This document shows, in pieces, positions 22,870 through 34,181 of a DNA stretch of 64,000 nt. The notes under the pieces were generated by a model. It was not told the origin of the DNA, ran no database searches, and worked only from the letters and a program-made list of their open reading frames with translations. Source of the stretch: Cryptomeria japonica. Taxonomy: Eukaryota; Streptophyta; Pinopsida; Cupressales; Cupressaceae. The stretch is from positions 187,238,891 to 187,302,890 of the forward strand of contig NC_081406.1 in NCBI RefSeq assembly GCF_030272615.1, given 5' to 3'. Numbering within the stretch: the first letter of the stretch is position 1; every line of letters starts with the position of its first letter. The position numbers were made by a program, and so were the translations under genes.

Positions 22870-24342
22870 CTCAAATCCATGTACACTAACACATAACTCC
22901 CCTATTTGCATTAAACTGAAAAAAAATGTTAGGATTGTTCAAATCTATCACTGTCTGCCAACCAGCAAATTTTTCAATTACAAATGTTTGTTGCGATTGA
23001 TAGAGATTATTGAGGGTCATGCATGTCATTTTACGTAGCTTAGCATATTCTACAATATACATAGTTCTTTCTTGGGCTTTTTTTCGCAAGAAGGTTCATT
23101 TCCTCTACCATGGGGAGAAAACCTGTTAAAGTTAAGATTGTCTCTATATCACTTAACCTACGAAGCAGGTCAAAAGCTTTGTCTACTATGCGGCGATGTT
23201 CGTACATTACTCCAATCAAGGATCAATATTCTAAATAAACTCGATGCATTGGTCCATGCAAGGAGATCCATTTGGTATTGACATCCTTAAGAAGCCTGTT
23301 CCCATCAGTTATTCCATCTGCAAAATTTTGAAATTCCAAAAATCGTTTGGGACTTCAACGAAAGTATGAGTAGAGCTCTCTAACTAAATCTTCAACATTT
23401 GTTATTTGAGGATACTTGCTCACAATTTTAAAAGCTAGATTCACTCTATGGACCATGCAGTGAATAGCAACCATGTAGGATGAACAAGAAGTTTGTAGCT
23501 TTATGCAAAGACCGTTCCTATGACCTTGCATTACTGAAGCTCCATCCGCTCCTACACATACAACTTTTTTGCAATTGTCAAGTCATTCATACCTCTATAT
23601 TCAATTAAAGAATTTTTAACTAGTTAAAACAAAGTTTCCGCTGTCACACTCTCCTTCAATTTAGAAACATATAGTAGATGAGGTTGGCGAACATGATTCT
23701 GTACAGTATAAACATGCATACATACCCAAGACATATTATCTATTGCTGTAAGTTTGTCCAAAGACAATACAATAAAGTTTGACTCTCTTATTTTTTCCTT
23801 TATATATTGTTTTTCAACCTCAGCAAAATATCTTGCCCATTCTCATCCACTGTTTACTAACCAATGACAGTTAAGAAAGTTAGAAAAACCCAAAAAATAT
23901 AATAAAGTACTAATTTCAAGGTGTCTGCAACAGGACGCCCTATGGTAAAAATATAAAAAACAACACTCAACAGAACAATTTTTCCCAATTGTGCTACTAC
24001 CATTGCCTTTCCAAATATAGCTTCAAGATAACCTCCACATTCAGCAAGCTTTGTCTGTCTTTTCAAATGCGCATCATATTCTAAGGCACACTTAACATGC
24101 TGACATTGCTCCTTTGTTTTCCATCTTATCACTGATTTTTCAATTCCATCTATGATTTGTTTTTCATAAACTTTGTCGATATGTTTTTTTATGGTGTCAA
24201 GCTTCAACTACAATCTCTTCTCCTTTTTATATTTCCAACTACAAATCTTACACTTGCATTCTATTGGAGGGTCACCTTTCTTTGGTTTGGATTTTCTTTT
24301 CCCCTTTCGTGCATCATCATCATCATCTACATCATTGTCAAC
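22870..24342 (-). pseudogene. hAT-like transposase, right copy
   Basis: A minus-strand open piece (24207-23857) reads MKLDTIKKHIDKVYEKQ, then KTKEQCQHVKCALEYDAHL and AECGGYLEAIFGKAMVV, matching the left copy but with fewer stops here. Further 3' pieces mirror the GADGAS and HRMNLA blocks of the left copy. The N-terminal acidic segment is displaced to 26352-26620 by the solo LTR insertion. It is a dead copy of the same transposase family. Confidence 0.6.
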
Positions 24343-26346
24343 TGTAATGTCCCCTCCTCAATAAGGAGTAATTAGAGGTCCAATGGCCTATTCCGGAGAC
24401 CCGTAGACTGTTTGGAATGAGGAATTAGGGTTTCCTATTTTCTAGGAAGATTCTTCGCAATTTTCAGGGATGTTCTGATTGGAGTTTGGCAGAATGAATC
24501 AAAGTTTCCTTCAGGGTTTTCTGTAAGCTTCGCAGTGGTATGACATGCAATCAGTTCAGGGGAGTTTGCAAAACTTACTATTTTTAGTAAGTTGATGTCA
24601 TTTGTCTTGATTACTGGGTTTTTCTGGGTTTCTCGAGTTGAGCTACATGGTTCGAAGAACAATCTTTTTGGTGAAGTTTCCTAGACTTACTATTTTTAGT
24701 AAGTACTATATTTGACAGTTCTATTTTTGGCAGGTTCAGTTGAACTTAGTCTCAACTCTTTTTGTCAGTAATCAGCGTTTGGAAGGGGAAAAGTATTTTT
24801 TAATAAAATACTTTAATTATTTTGGCCTAGGCGTAATTGGTGTTTTGACTTAAAGGGTCGAGATGGTATTTTAATCAAAAATATATATAGCTTAAGTGTA
24901 GGGGGCGATTTTATGCCATATTATTTCCCTAAGTCATTTTTGGGCGCCCTCTTTACACTTTATGTTATAACAATTATTTATCCAAAATGGTGATTTTGTG
25001 GTGACATTTCCTTTGGGCGAACTTTGCCTAGGAGGGTGAAATGAAATGAAATGAATTTGGGCGCCATGTAGGGGATTAGAATTTGAATTTGGCTTGGCAA
25101 AGGTTATAAATTGGAGACTTGGGCTCTCATTTGGAGGATCTTGAACATTTTTATAACAAAGTGTCGCCGAATTTGTGCCAGACTATTGCTTCGAAGTTGA
25201 GTGCTTCCTAGCTTGTGCCAGTTTCGTGCTTGTGGGAGAGCCTATTTCTCATCCAAAGGAATAGAATGAGCTTCATTGTGATGGGTTTTGTTGTGGTGTT
25301 TTCAGTTTTCTGAGTGAAAGTGTGTTTTGGTGTGTTGCCGGAAGTGAAGTGGCTGAAACAGTGTTTCGAACATACCTCCCTGCCTATTGATCATTTCATT
25401 ATGGGTATTAGCCTGATGTTTTCTACCACTACGGCGATGAGGTCCACCAATTTGCAGATGCAAGTTTGTTGATCTGAATTTTATGTTGCAAATTGAACTT
25501 TTCAGCTAGGGTGCCATTTTCCATAGATGCCTTGGGATGTGTGCCGCTGGTTTTTGGACTTGAAGTTGTAGGTTTGAGGTTCTAAAATGTTCGCTTAAGT
25601 CATTTAGTTCATTTGCTTTTGATTTGGTGTGATTCTGAGTAGATTTGAATAAGTTATGAGCATTTCGGTGTTTCCGGTAATGGCTGGTCTACGTGTTATG
25701 CATTTTCAGAATTAAGAACAGCAATAGTTGCTTAATGTTTGAGTTGGTTTTAGAGGTAGCTTTCACTGTGATTACATTGTTCTCCCATTCTAATCATTTC
25801 TCTCTATATTGTAAGGTTGAATAGTATTACTATCAACCACTTCTGGGTTGTAAAGCATACCCGCTAAAAAGTGGAAGAGGTTGGCTTGCCGCCTACATTT
25901 GATATTTGTAATTTTGTCCTCCTGCTGCATAAGTGGTAGAGTGATATTTTCTTTGTAATGGTCCTCCCGCTACATAAGCGGTCGAGTTCTGTTTTGTTGT
26001 AAGTGTTCAGTCCTCCTGCTAAAATATTGCGATAGAGTGATTCGTGTTTGGTTTTGTCATTGTTCTCCTTGGCTGGTTTACCGCCAAGCTTTCTAGTTTT
26101 CTATTCCTGCTAGAAAGTGGAAGGGGCTGGCTTGCCGCCCATTATTGTAATCAGCATTTTCCAGCAGTTTACATCTAACGATCCCCTCCTACCGTATGCT
26201 CTCACCCTCCTAGCTTGGGCTTTCAGTGATCAAAAGGTGTAGGGTTCCTTTCAGCTGGTTTAGTTTTCTTTCTCTAACCCTAACGGGTGTGGTTGTGTTT
26301 GTAATCTTGTTAAAAAATCCAAAAAAAAATGGTTGGGGATTTTGCA
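24343..26346 (+). mobile_element. Solo LTR, 2,004 bp, inside the right hAT-like copy
   Basis: The insert begins TGTAATGTCCCCTCC at 24343 and ends GGGGATTTTGCA at 26346, with TCAAC before and TCAAG after (24338-24342, 26347-26351), a 5-bp duplication with one change. The surrounding hAT-like sequence resumes directly. Inside are a TATA-like TTATAAATTGG at about 25103, two 20-bp palindromes ACTTACTATTTTTAGTAAGT (about 24573 and 24685), and degenerate repeats of CCGCTA..AAGTGG..GGCTTGCCGCC (25855-26145). No coding frame of note. TG...CA ends, 5-bp duplication and lack of coding capacity indicate a solo LTR of an unidentified retrotransposon. Confidence 0.75.
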
Positions 26347-26690
26347 TCAAGCAAATTGATTATCTCATTCCCGCTACATTGGGTATCTACCAGAACATCT
26401 TCTTCATTGTCATCTGAGATATTGCATTTGCCGCCTTCTTCAATATTTAGTGTAAGTTGTGAATCTGGTAGTTGTGATGATGTAGCTTCATCTTTTTTAC
26501 CACAAACATTGCCAAAGTATGAAATTAAGGTTTTGTGTTTTGCTGGCCTCTCTTGGCCTTCACCTCATTCAGGATTCTTACCCTTCTTCCTGTTTGACAT
26601 CTCCAATGAAATAAAGGCTACAAAAAACTATCTACTTGTTTAAGAAGCAATAATAGACTATAAGATTCATTGCCCCTAGGACCTAGAATC

Positions 26691-27518
26691 TGTTAAATTA
26701 GGAACCAGAATTATAAGAACTCAGAAATCTGAAACAAGAATTTATACAAGAAAACAGAACACAAAACTTATCCTAGGAAAACCCTCCACCTGAGGGTGAA
26801 AAACCTAGCCACACTGAAAATATCTTTTATTATCAAAATAAAACAAATACAAAGCTGAAGTGCTCAGAAGTAATGATTGTTATCAAATTAACAATCAACG
26901 GAATGACTTCTACAAAGCATAACACACATATCCTCTTTCTACATATATAAAGAAAGGATTCAAATAAACAACCCGAACTCTGTTGAAGAATACCTCCTCC
27001 AAGTACTATCACGACTGAAGACAGAAACAAGAGAAAACCATGGTCTTCCTACTAATTAACACACTCACTGAATGTGACTCCTTTGTTCTGAAGATAACGC
27101 ATACACTGAATAACACCAAGATGCAAAAGACAGATCGAACAATTGAACCTCTCGCCATCGATAAACGACTCAATAAATAGAAGAATGGAAGAAGAATAAA
27201 ATATACGAAGAGAAGACCAAACGCCATGCGAAATAGTGACATCGGTTACATGACCAACAACAAAAGAAATAGCAACGGACGGAAACACATCCGACGGTAA
27301 TTGCTGCCAAATCACTGAACTTCCATGAAGTCAAAAACAACATATCCTTATATGGTGACGGATATTAGAAGGAACGGAAAACACAAACATCATGCTTGAA
27401 GATGAACACAAAGATATCACAAATATGAAGCTCAACCAGCCATCGAGCAAAAGAGGAAGAGCTTTCTGAAATAATGCGATCAGCAAAATGATGTCTCGCG
27501 AAGATACACGCATTAACA
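26691..27518 (-). repeat. 3' LTR of the copia element
   Basis: 828 bp with TGTTAATGCGTG and TTTAACA ends on the minus strand. It is preceded on that strand by the purine tract AAGAGGGAG (27527-27519). About 370 bp of non-coding DNA between RNase H and this tract contains imperfect direct repeats of CAACATGA..CCATGGCTAC (27640-27800). Confidence 0.9.
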
Positions 27519-27902
27519 CTCCCTCTTAACAAGAGAGATATCATTTACTAAAATTCAAGTCATGGAATCTCTTTACATGACAAACATAATATGAAAACAA
27601 CAAAACTTAATCACGAATTCTCTCAATGTGATAGGCATCATGGATTCTCATGGATTCACTCAACATGATGTTCACCATGGCTACTCCCATGAGTGAAATA
27701 ACACAAGCTCACATCACAGAGTCACTCAACGTGATGTTGTCATGGAGTCTCTCAACATGACATCCACTATGGCTACCCACATGAGTGGAAAGAGCATCAA
27801 GGGCTTTCACCTAAAATTTCTACGTCACAGAGAAAAAAAAATGCATCACAAGGGCACCTTGAACTTCTCCCTCACAAAGAACTCATTAACAACAACAAAA
27901 AT

Positions 27903-28457
27903 TCATTGAAGCTGAGATTCTCTCTCAACAAGAGGATCATTCTCCACAATACCAAGCTTGTCCCGAAAATAACAAAACTTCACTCTAGAAAGTGGCTTGG
28001 TGAGAATGTTTGTTGTTTGCTCTTTTGTGCAAATGTACTTGAGCTCCACTGCTTTCCTTTGAACCATATCTCTCAAGTAATGAAATTTTATTTCCACATG
28101 CTTGGTTCTATCATGGAAAACAGGATTAACTGAAAGCTTCACACAGCTTTGGTTATCACAAAGAATCACTGTGGGTTCCAAAGGCTACCCAAACAATCCT
28201 ACAGGCAGTTTGCAAAGCCACACAAGTTGTAACATATTCCACTTCAGCAATACTCAGAGCAACACATGATTGTTTCCTGCTGCACCAAGAAATCATAGAT
28301 GAACCCAGGCTGAAACAACATCCTGAAGTGCTCTTTCTGTCAGGCACGCAACCTGCCCAATCTGAATCAAAAAAACCCTGCAAGTTCAGCTCTTCAATAG
28401 AAGAATATTTTAGACCAAATCCCACTGTACCACGAACATATCTCAAAATGTGTTTGG
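27903..28457 (-). pseudogene. Copia RNase H
   Basis: KHILRYVRGTVGFGL, LQGFFDSDWAGCVPDRKST, SWCSRKQSCVALSIAEVEY and, after a shift near 28170, VILCDNQSCVKLSVNP and RTKHVEIKFHYLRD are the full set of copia RNase H blocks with the catalytic D, E and D. The frame ends LVERESQLQ at 27903. Confidence 0.9.
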
Positions 28458-29742
28458 TGTTAGCAGCAATCAAGAAGGAAGACTAAGAGGGGGGATGAAT
28501 CAGTCTTCACCGAAAATCAGATAATCAAACACCAAAGCATAAACTGATAAACTGCAGCAACTGAAAGATAAGCAAACGAACAGCACAACACACAACACCA
28601 AGATTTCTGACATGGAAAACCCGGTTAAGGGAAAAACCACGGTGGGAACCTACCCACAATAAGATGATACTCTGCAATAGTATGTGAAAATATTATAATG
28701 GGGAATGCACATGCATTCAGGCACACTGCCTAGGCTCACTGCCCAAAAGATATATGCCCGAAAGGCTCGAACCCTTAGGGAAGTCTCACTAACTTACAAA
28801 ATGAATCGGACTACAATCCGGAAGAAATGAACTGCAATAGTAGCATCTATATATGCCTGATAACAGTTCCGGTTAAGCACAGTTGTCTACTCTGCAACAC
28901 CGATCTCACCACAACACTTCACCGAATGATATATCTCTTTTTCGAACATTAAACTCTCTCTGATAATGTAGACATCACATCCACAACTAAATTACATAAG
29001 CATATCACCTATATATACATATCATCAACCTTGATAGCAAGGTCGGCTAAACCCTCAACCCTCAACTCATAAATACAAAAATTACATTACACGATACAAG
29101 GATCAACCACCGAGCCAATATTATGATTTACATTACATAGCATGGACCTAATTCAAATTCCCAAACGATCACATCCACCGGAAATCGCACCAAGATCAAC
29201 CGCAACACGTTACACCACCAGTAATACCGCATAACACACAAATCATCACCGGTTGATAGAAATCACCAAAACTCGCACAACGATCAATGCGGATTGCCAA
29301 AACAAATAGGACACGATTAGGAGACACCATCAAACACGTTAGAATCATCCAGAACAGTTGCACCAACACCTCAAATTAAATCTTCATCGGTCAACATCTC
29401 AAAGCTCAAGAACACAACCAAACAACAACTGTCACAAAGAAAGACAACTTGCGGGTCACCAAATCACGAACCATCTGAAATGAAGATACACAAGATCATC
29501 CCAAACAACATCCCAAAGTCTTAGCACAAGATCTGATCATTCAGGAATATACCAGAGGGAATATCAACCGGAACACCAATAGGAACACCAGGAACAGGTA
29601 ACCAAAGAACAGTAAAGTGGATCAAAAAATCTTCCCAAACTCACCAGAAAAACTCACAGGAATATGTTGACATCAATGACAACAACATATCCAAGTCCAA
29701 CAACCAAATCCAACAGACTACAACAATCTCAACAACTCATCA
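28458..29742 (-). mobile_element. Solo LTR (1,285 bp) inside the copia element
   Basis: The insert reads TGATGAGTTG..GCTAACA on the minus strand and is flanked by a perfect 5-bp duplication (TTTGG on the plus strand, 28453-28457 and 29743-29747). It has a minus-strand TATATATAG at about 29017-29009 and near its 3' end GTAGGTTCCCACCGTGG and CATCCCCCCTCTTAG, phrases I associate with plant copia LTR R-U5 regions. No coding frame. It separates the copia RT from RNase H. Confidence 0.82.
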
Positions 29743-29990
29743 TTTGGCTGCAACAAGATGAATCTGTCTTGGTTCACACATGAACTGACTTAGAGTGTTA
29801 ACAACATAACATATATCAGGGCTAGTATTAACCAAATACATTAACGAACCAATTAATTGCCTGAACATAGTGGGATCAACTAAATCTGAAGTCGCTGCAA
29901 TCTCACGTAACTTTTTCAAATTTGCTTCCATAGGAGTTACCATGGACTTACAGTCTAACATACCAAATCTTTTCAAAATGTCAATCGCAT
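29743..29990 (-). pseudogene. Copia RT/RNase H junction, 5' of the solo LTR
   Basis: MKRFGMLDCKSMVTPM, QLIGSLMYLVNTSPDICY and LSQFMCEPRQIHLVAAK are the standard copia connection between RT and RNase H. The frame is cut at the next codon by the insertion at 29742 and resumes as KHILRYVRGT near 28453. Confidence 0.88.
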
Positions 29991-30034
29991 ATTTCCCTTG
30001 ACTTAAGATAATCTCATTTGGTCTTTGCCATACC

Positions 30035-30977
30035 TCAAGTCCAAGGAAGGTAACTCTTTCTTACATCAACATATAGAACTAAAATTAAGGCTTTATCAAC
30101 ATTTACCTTGAAGTAGATATTTGGATCTGCATCTGCATCATTTTTCAAAAAACCCAGGCTCAACAAATACTGATCAATTCTTTCATACCAAGCACGTGGA
30201 GCATGCTTAAGGCCATACACGGCCTTTTTCAATATGCATACATATGATTCTTTCTCATGGATCACAAATCCATCTAGCTGCTCAATAAAAACTTCTTCTT
30301 CAATTACACCATTCAAGAATGTTGTCTTTACATCCATCTGATGCAATTTCCACCCTTTAACAGCTGCAATAGCAATAGTAGTTTTGATAGAAGTGTAACG
30401 TGCTACAGGTGCAAAAGTCTCTTCATAGTCTAAGCCTTCCTTATGTGAAAAACCTCTAGCTACAAATCTAACTTTATATTTTTCTACACTCCCATCAGCT
30501 GCATGTTTAATTTTGAACAGCCACTTAGAAGAAACAACAGATTTACCTTTGGCCCTAGGAACAATATCCCACACATCATTTTTGATAATGGATTGATACT
30601 CCTCCATCATGGCACCCTTCCACACTTGCTGATTTGAAGCTTCTTCAAAATTAGAAGGCTCGGATGCTATGAAGTGACTCATCAAAGCTACATATCCTGC
30701 AAACTTATGAGGCCTTTTACTCTCTCTAAAGGTGCCACAAGGGGCTGCATATTTTTCAGCCCTCTTCCATAGTGTGCCAAGCCCACAATGGTCTTTTCTT
30801 ATTGGCTGAAATATTACCGGAACCTGCAGAAGTATCTATAGAATCAATTGGATCAATAGGATCAGCAGAGTCTTCTAAATCTATATTCTCCCTCTGAACT
30901 TCTGAAGGTGAATCCGGATCAGCCATATCTATGTCTTGAGGAGGCTCAAAGTCTTCTCTATCAAATTCCATGATCAA
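30035..30977 (-). pseudogene. Copia reverse transcriptase, deleted at the active site
   Basis: From 30685 the RT reads WKGAMMEEYQSIIKN, KYKVRFVARGFSHKEGLDY, TFAPVARYTSIK, MDVKTTFLNG and AVYGLKHAPRAWYE. At the catalytic box it reads LVLYVDVRKSYL instead of YVDD: the second aspartate and roughly forty following residues are missing, after which sequence corresponding to LGLEVWQRPNEI continues in another frame. The preceding acidic linker (30977-30756, PDSPSEVQRENIDLED) is the usual variable region between integrase and RT. Confidence 0.88.
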
Positions 30978-31099
30978 CTCTTTGGATTTCTTGCAAGGTA
31001 CATCTTCATCAAAAGAGACATCCCTGCTGATTTCAATTTGCTTTTGACTTGGAATGTAGATTTTGTATGCTTTTGAAGATTCACTATAACCAACAAAGA

Positions 31100-31583
31100 T
31101 GCCTTTCTTTCCTGAAGGTTCTAACTTAATTCTTTTCTCTTTTGGAACATGAATATAGACAGGACATCCAAAAATTCAGAGGTGACTAATGTCTGGTTTG
31201 ATACCTGAAAAAGCTTCTTCTGGAGTCATGTTGTCTAGGATTTGATGAGGAGTACAATTCTGAATGTATACTGTTGTCCTGCAAGCCTCTGCCCATAAAA
31301 ATGTTTGAAGACTTTGATCATGGATCATAGCCTTCGTTGCCTCAACAATTGTCCTATTCTTTCTTTCAGCTACACTATTTTGTTGAGGATTATAAAGAAC
31401 ACAGAACTCCCTCTTAATCCCAGCTTCAACACAAAAGTTATAAAATAAACCAGAAACATATTCTCCCCCATTATCAGATCTTAGAACCTTTATATTCTTG
31501 TTGGATAAATTTTCAACAAGTGCTTTAAATTCTTTAAATCTGGGCAGCACTTCATCAGATTCTTTAGACTTAAGAAAATAAAT
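31100..31583 (-). pseudogene. Copia integrase catalytic core
   Basis: The second catalytic aspartate lies in VLRSDNGGEYVS and the glutamate in PQQNSVAERKNRTIVE, the copia DDE pattern; AEACRTTVYIQNCTP follows. A TGA at about 31176 stands where copia has arginine (HLRIFGCPVYIH), consistent with CGA to TGA. The frame resumes past it. Confidence 0.85.
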
Positions 31584-32200
31584 TCAGCACTTACGAGAAA
31601 AGTGATCAATGAAGGTAACATAATACCAAAAACCACTAAGGGAAGCAACTAACATAGGGCCACACAAATCAGAATGAATTAACTCTAGAATATCCTTTTC
31701 TCTATTTTTACTACTATGAAAAGTACTCTTAACATTCTTACCTAGAGCACACCCCTTGCAGACACCTTCGTGGTTTTGATTCAGCTTTGGAAGACCAACA
31801 ATTACCTTCTCCATCGAAGACAAAGTTCTGAAATTTAGGTGACCAAATCTTTTATGCCACAGCTCACTTGAACTTGTAGAATCGTGAGCTAATGCTTGGA
31901 TAGGACGGGCTGAAAGCTTGTAAAGACTGTCATGACGAACACCAATCTCATGAGCTAACTGAATGCTAGTGTTCTTCTTCCATGCAAGAACTTTTCCATC
32001 AGCAAAAGCAACATGATAACCCTTATCTTCTAACGCTGAAATAGAAATCAGATTCCTCTTAATACCAGGAACAAAGAGAACATCGCTCAGAAGAAGAGGA
32101 ATACCAGAATCCAACTGAAAGGAAGTAGAACCAGCACCCTTCACAGAATAACATGCATCATCACCAATGATAACTTGTAAGTGAGTCTTTTTCTTTCGGA
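31584..32200 (-). pseudogene. Copia protease end, GAG-pre-integrase and integrase start
   Basis: After the frameshift the frame reads the protease tail LLSDVLFVPGIKRNLIS and the pre-integrase zinc domain LWHKRFGHLNFRTL..CKGCALGK. It then reads the integrase start IHSDLCGPM and FIDHFSRKC. A TGA at 31584, where tryptophan is usual (KCW), ends the open frame, but the integrase continues in frame at 31550. Confidence 0.85.
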
Positions 32201-32690
32201 TTAGAGAGGTGCTCACAATAACCTGTAATATGGAGGGAGGCTCCACTATCAATAAGCCATGTATCACTATCAGTAGGAATATTACTGGAGAGAGCAAAAA
32301 TAAATAAGAAACCCTCTGAATTTCCACTTGAATCTCTATGAGGAGAAGCATGTTCAACATTAGTTGTAGCAGCTTGATGCTTGGGCCTAGAAAGACATTC
32401 TCTAGCGAAATGACCAAATTTGTCGCATCTGAAGCATTGAACCCTAGAGAGATCCTTTCTCTTCTTAGATTCAGGAGCTGAAACAGAATTCCTATCTCTG
32501 TTCCTTTTGAAGTTTCCTTTCCTTCCTTTTCTTCTAGAAGTATGGGCAGCAAGAACATGATCTTCTTCATGATGAGATTTACGCCCAATTCCTCTTGCCT
32601 CCAATTTGCATTCCTCTTGAATGCAATCAGCTCTCAATCGATCAAACTTGGGTAGCTCATTTCTTCCACTAATACCTTGAATGAAAGATT
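32161..32690 (-). pseudogene. Copia Gag zinc knuckle and protease start
   Basis: In the same frame as the upstream Gag this segment has a basic stretch and the CCHC knuckle CFRCDKFGHFAREC (CX2CX4HX4C). It is followed by WLIDSGASLHITG, the aspartic protease active site. The frame then stops, and the protease continues in another frame (32588-31584), so a frameshift lies around 32170-32200. Confidence 0.9.
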
Positions 32691-32691
32691 C

Positions 32692-33162
32692 CTAAGATTG
32701 AGGAAGGCCATTCATGGCCAGCATAACTAGGTCTTTATCCTCAATAGAATCTCCAATAGCATTGAGTTGATCCTTCAATTCTGTAATCTTCATAAAGAAG
32801 GAAACAACAGATTCACCTCTAGACATCTTAATATGAAGAAGTTGACGTCTCAAGGCTAGGGCTCTATTAGTGTTGTTGAATTCATACAAGCTTTGGAGAC
32901 ACTCGAACATCTCTTTAGCTGAATCCAACTTGGATATAATAGGTACCAAATGATCCTTAACAGAATCAATCAGTATCTTTCTTGCCATGGAGCCTTTCTT
33001 TCTCCATTGTGCTTTCTCAGTGTCATCAGAAGGTTCTTCTACAACAGACTTCATGAAGTTGAGAAGTTCATTCTCTTCAAGCACAATTAGGACTCTAAAC
33101 TTCCAAGAGGTATAATTTGCTGCACCATCCAACCTGTCTTCAACTTTGAGCCCATTCACCAT
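32692..33162 (-). pseudogene. Copia Gag, N-terminal part
   Basis: The frame starts MVNGLKVEDRLDGAANY, with the usual ANYTSWKFRV opening of plant copia Gag (UBN2-type). It continues through AKEMFECLQSLYEFNNTN and MKITELKDQLNAIGD. It ends at an in-frame TAG after GLPQS, where a tryptophan would be expected, and continues in the same frame into the zinc-knuckle segment. Gag forms the virus-like particle of the element. Confidence 0.85.
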
Positions 33163-33240
33163 TGTTGAAAAATTAAATAAACAAGGCTAATCTAAAGCAA
33201 TGAATATTTCAAAACAATCTGATTCTGGATCTTTTCTTTT

Positions 33241-33258
33241 GGACCCACTCTGATACCA
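33241..33258 (-). promoter_or_regulatory. Primer-binding site of the copia element
   Basis: Directly inside the 5' LTR the minus strand reads TGGTATCAGAGTGGGTCC. The first eleven bases (TGGTATCAGAG) match the initiator methionine tRNA 3' end complement used by most plant copia elements. Confidence 0.9.
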
Positions 33259-34088
33259 TGTTAAATTTAGAACCAGAATTATAAGAACTCAGAAATCTGA
33301 AACAAGGATTTATACAAGAACACAAAACACAAAACTTATCCTGGGAAAACCCTCCACCTGAGGGTGAAAAACCCAGCCATATTGAAAATATCTTTTATTA
33401 TCAAAATAAATCATATACAAAGTTGAAGTGCTTAGAAGTAATGATTGTTATCAAATTAACAATCAACGGAATGACTTCTACAAAGCATAACACACATATC
33501 CTCTTTCGACATATATAAAGAAAGGATTCAAATAAACAACCCGAACTCTGTTGAAGAATACCTCCTCCAAGTACTATCACAACTGAAGACAGAAACAAGA
33601 GAAAATCATGGTCTTCCTACTATTTAACATGCTCACTGAATGCGACTCCTCTGTATTGAAGATAACGCATACACTGAATAACACCAAGATGCAAAAGACA
33701 GATCGAACAACTGAACCTCTCGCCATCGATAAATGACTCAATAAATAGAAGAATGGAAGAAGAATAAAATATGCGAAGAGAAGACCAAACGCCATGTGAA
33801 ATAAAGAGACATCGATTACATGACCAACAACAAAAGAAATAGCAACGGACAGAAACACATCCGACGGTAACTGCTGCCAACTCACTGAACTTCCATGAAG
33901 TCGAAAACAACATATCCTTATGTGGTGACGGATATTAGAAGGAACGGAAAACACGAACATCATGCTTGAAGATGAACGCAAAGATATCACAAATATGAAG
34001 CTCAACCAGCCATCGAGCAAAAGAGGAAGAGCTTTCTGAAATAATGCGATCAGCAAAATGATGTCTCACGAAGATACACGCATTAACA
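33259..34088 (-). repeat. 5' LTR of the copia element
   Basis: On the minus strand it starts TGTTAATGCGTG at 34088 and ends TTTAACA at 33259, 830 bp. It is nearly identical to 26691-27518 by eye, with scattered substitutions and a few single-base indels, so insertion is fairly recent on the scale of this window. It should hold the promoter. Confidence 0.9.
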
Positions 34089-34181
34089 TAATCTAGATGT
34101 CTAAGGTCTCCCTACTCAATAAGAATGAACTAAAAATTGCAAACAGATTGATATGAATAATATTATAACACTTCAAAAACA

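Larger units (their letters stand above)
26691..34088 (-). mobile_element. Ty1/copia LTR retrotransposon with both LTRs
   Basis: Two LTRs (26691-27518 and 33259-34088), both with TG...CA ends, frame gag, zinc knuckle, protease, integrase, RT and RNase H on the minus strand. That order (integrase before RT) defines Ty1/copia. Flanking pentamers are GAATC (26686-26690) and TAATC (34089-34093), one mismatch. A primer-binding site lies next to the 5' LTR and a purine tract next to the 3' LTR. Coding capacity is broken by stops, a deletion at the RT active site and a 1,285-bp solo LTR in the RT/RNase H junction. Confidence 0.93.
22699..34181 (-). mobile_element. hAT-like DNA transposon, right copy, inverted and split by two insertions
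   Basis: The minus strand repeats the left copy: CCACGGTTAGGGAACCAGG (around 22850) matches 22470, and GATGATGATGATGCACG (around 24325) matches 20910. At 24343 a solo LTR interrupts it, it resumes at 26352 (GTAGCGGGAATGAGAT), and at 26691 a copia element interrupts it again before a last piece ends near 34181 (TTTTTGAAGTGTTATAAT). Removing both insertions leaves about 2.1 kb, the length of the left copy. At its far end the minus strand reads AAAGGTAAGTG, a splice-donor-like site absent from the left copy, so the right copy may extend further 5'. Confidence 0.7.

Noticed and set aside
28141-28200. Separate gene at the end of the copia RNase H
   Set aside because: It is the same RNase H domain continued after a frameshift.
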